DNA from: Deltaproteobacteria bacterium
Lineage (GTDB): Bacteria > Desulfobacterota > Syntrophia > Syntrophales > Fen-1087
Assembly: GCA_026388595.1 (NCBI GenBank)
Contig: JAPLJM010000061.1
Location: 1-5,004, forward strand
Length of the DNA: 5,004 nucleotides
Direction: 5' to 3'
The notes beneath the pieces are model-generated. The model ran no database searches. It was not told the DNA's origin and saw only the letters and a list, made by a program, of their open reading frames with translations. Below are positions 4,693-5,004 of this stretch, piece by piece (the first letter of the stretch is position 1; every line of letters starts with the position of its first letter). Position numbers and translations under genes: made by a program.

Positions 4693-5004
4693 AAGATCCG
4701 GCTCCAACGGACGTTGTGAACCTCTTTATCCCACGACCAGTAGATGATCATGGCCTTGCCAAGAACATCTTTCTTGTCGACGACCCCCCAGAACCGGCTG
4801 TCATAGCTCTGGTCCCGGTTGTCCCCCATCGTAAACAGGGCGTCTTTGGGGACGGTGAAGGGGCCGAAATTGTCGCGGGGCTGGATGGATCCCGGAATGA
4901 TGAAATCGTCCACATAAACGCCATGGGCATCGTTATAAGGGAGACCGTTCAGAAATATTTTTTTGTTCCTGATTTCAATGGTATCCCCGCTGACGCCGAT
5001 CACC
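4677..5004 (-). CDS. lepB: Type I signal peptidase LepB, C-terminal part (cut by window edge)
   Basis: The last 108 or so residues of an S26A signal peptidase, the membrane enzyme that removes signal peptides from exported proteins on the outer face of the inner membrane. The fragment opens with VIGVSGDTIEI, the segment just after the catalytic-lysine region (family pattern KR-V-I-G-x-x-GD), followed by FGPFTVP at 46-52 and the conserved box GDNRDQSYDSRFWG at 60-73, then VLGKAMIIYWSWD. The catalytic Ser and Lys and the N-terminal membrane anchor lie beyond the window. The first codon here (GTG) is an internal valine, not a start. It converges on the permease gene and lies on the same strand as the pyr operon; in Geobacter I recall lepB lying a few genes upstream of pyrR on the same strand. 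Confidence 0.95.
   Translation of the reverse strand, partial: VIGVSGDTIEIRNKKIFLNGLPYNDAHGVYVDDFIIPGSIQPRDNFGPFTVPKDALFTMGDNRDQSYDSRFWGVVDKKDVLGKAMIIYWSWDKEVHNVRWSRIFSLLH

Noticed and set aside
5001..5003. GTG at the right edge as a start codon for a short signal-peptidase-like protein
   Set aside because: It lies within the conserved RVIGLPGD-type segment and encodes an internal valine; the true start is outside the window.
1..5004. tRNA, rRNA, CRISPR arrays, transposase genes, phage or toxin-antitoxin genes
   Set aside because: No repeated spacer pattern, RNA gene signature or such coding sequence was seen on either strand.

Overview
The window looks like chromosomal DNA of a Gram-negative anaerobe of the Desulfobacterota (former Deltaproteobacteria) type, perhaps a relative of Syntrophus or Geobacter. 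This rests on the pyrR-pyrB-pyrC order, a nearby type I signal peptidase gene, moderately high G+C with Desulfobacterota-like protein sequences, and two intergenic elements resembling dispersed repeats I associate with these genomes. The assignment is an inference from protein and repeat style; no marker gene is present.

Layout. Minus strand, read right to left from 1919 to 1: a sigma70-type promoter (1919-1892), an untranslated leader with a hairpin carrying the PyrR-recognition loop (1860-1828), an intrinsic terminator acting as attenuator (1783-1752), a roughly 120-bp dispersed-repeat-like element (1751-1632), then pyrR (1622-1083), pyrB (1070-147) and the first 50 codons of pyrC (150-1, cut by the window edge). 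The three genes are tightly packed (12-bp gap, then a 4-bp stop/start overlap) and form one pyrimidine-biosynthesis operon. Plus strand, read left to right: a probable extended -10 promoter (1953-1980), a soluble MgtE-N/CBS protein with PRC-barrel-like N-terminal segments (2003-3265), and an Nramp-family transporter whose metal site lacks the usual Asn and Met (3314-4606). At the right edge, on the minus strand, is the C-terminal part of type I signal peptidase lepB (5004-4677), convergent with the transporter gene.

How it works together. PyrR made from the first gene of the pyr operon can be expected to bind the leader hairpin when UMP/UTP is high, letting the terminator form and lowering pyrR-pyrB-pyrC expression. 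A 66-codon open frame with its own Shine-Dalgarno sequence starts in the leader, runs through the terminator and the repeat, and ends in an ATGA overlap with pyrR; it may couple translation to pyrR. The divergent two-gene unit appears to be a magnesium uptake module: an Nramp-related (NrmT/NRMT-like) permease with a cytosolic protein containing the Mg2+-sensing half of MgtE but no MgtE pore.

The points most worth a second look are the PyrR attenuator in a probable proteobacterial-type genome, the split MgtE sensor paired with an Nramp permease, and the placement of this pair between lepB and pyrR with a repeat-like element at each end.
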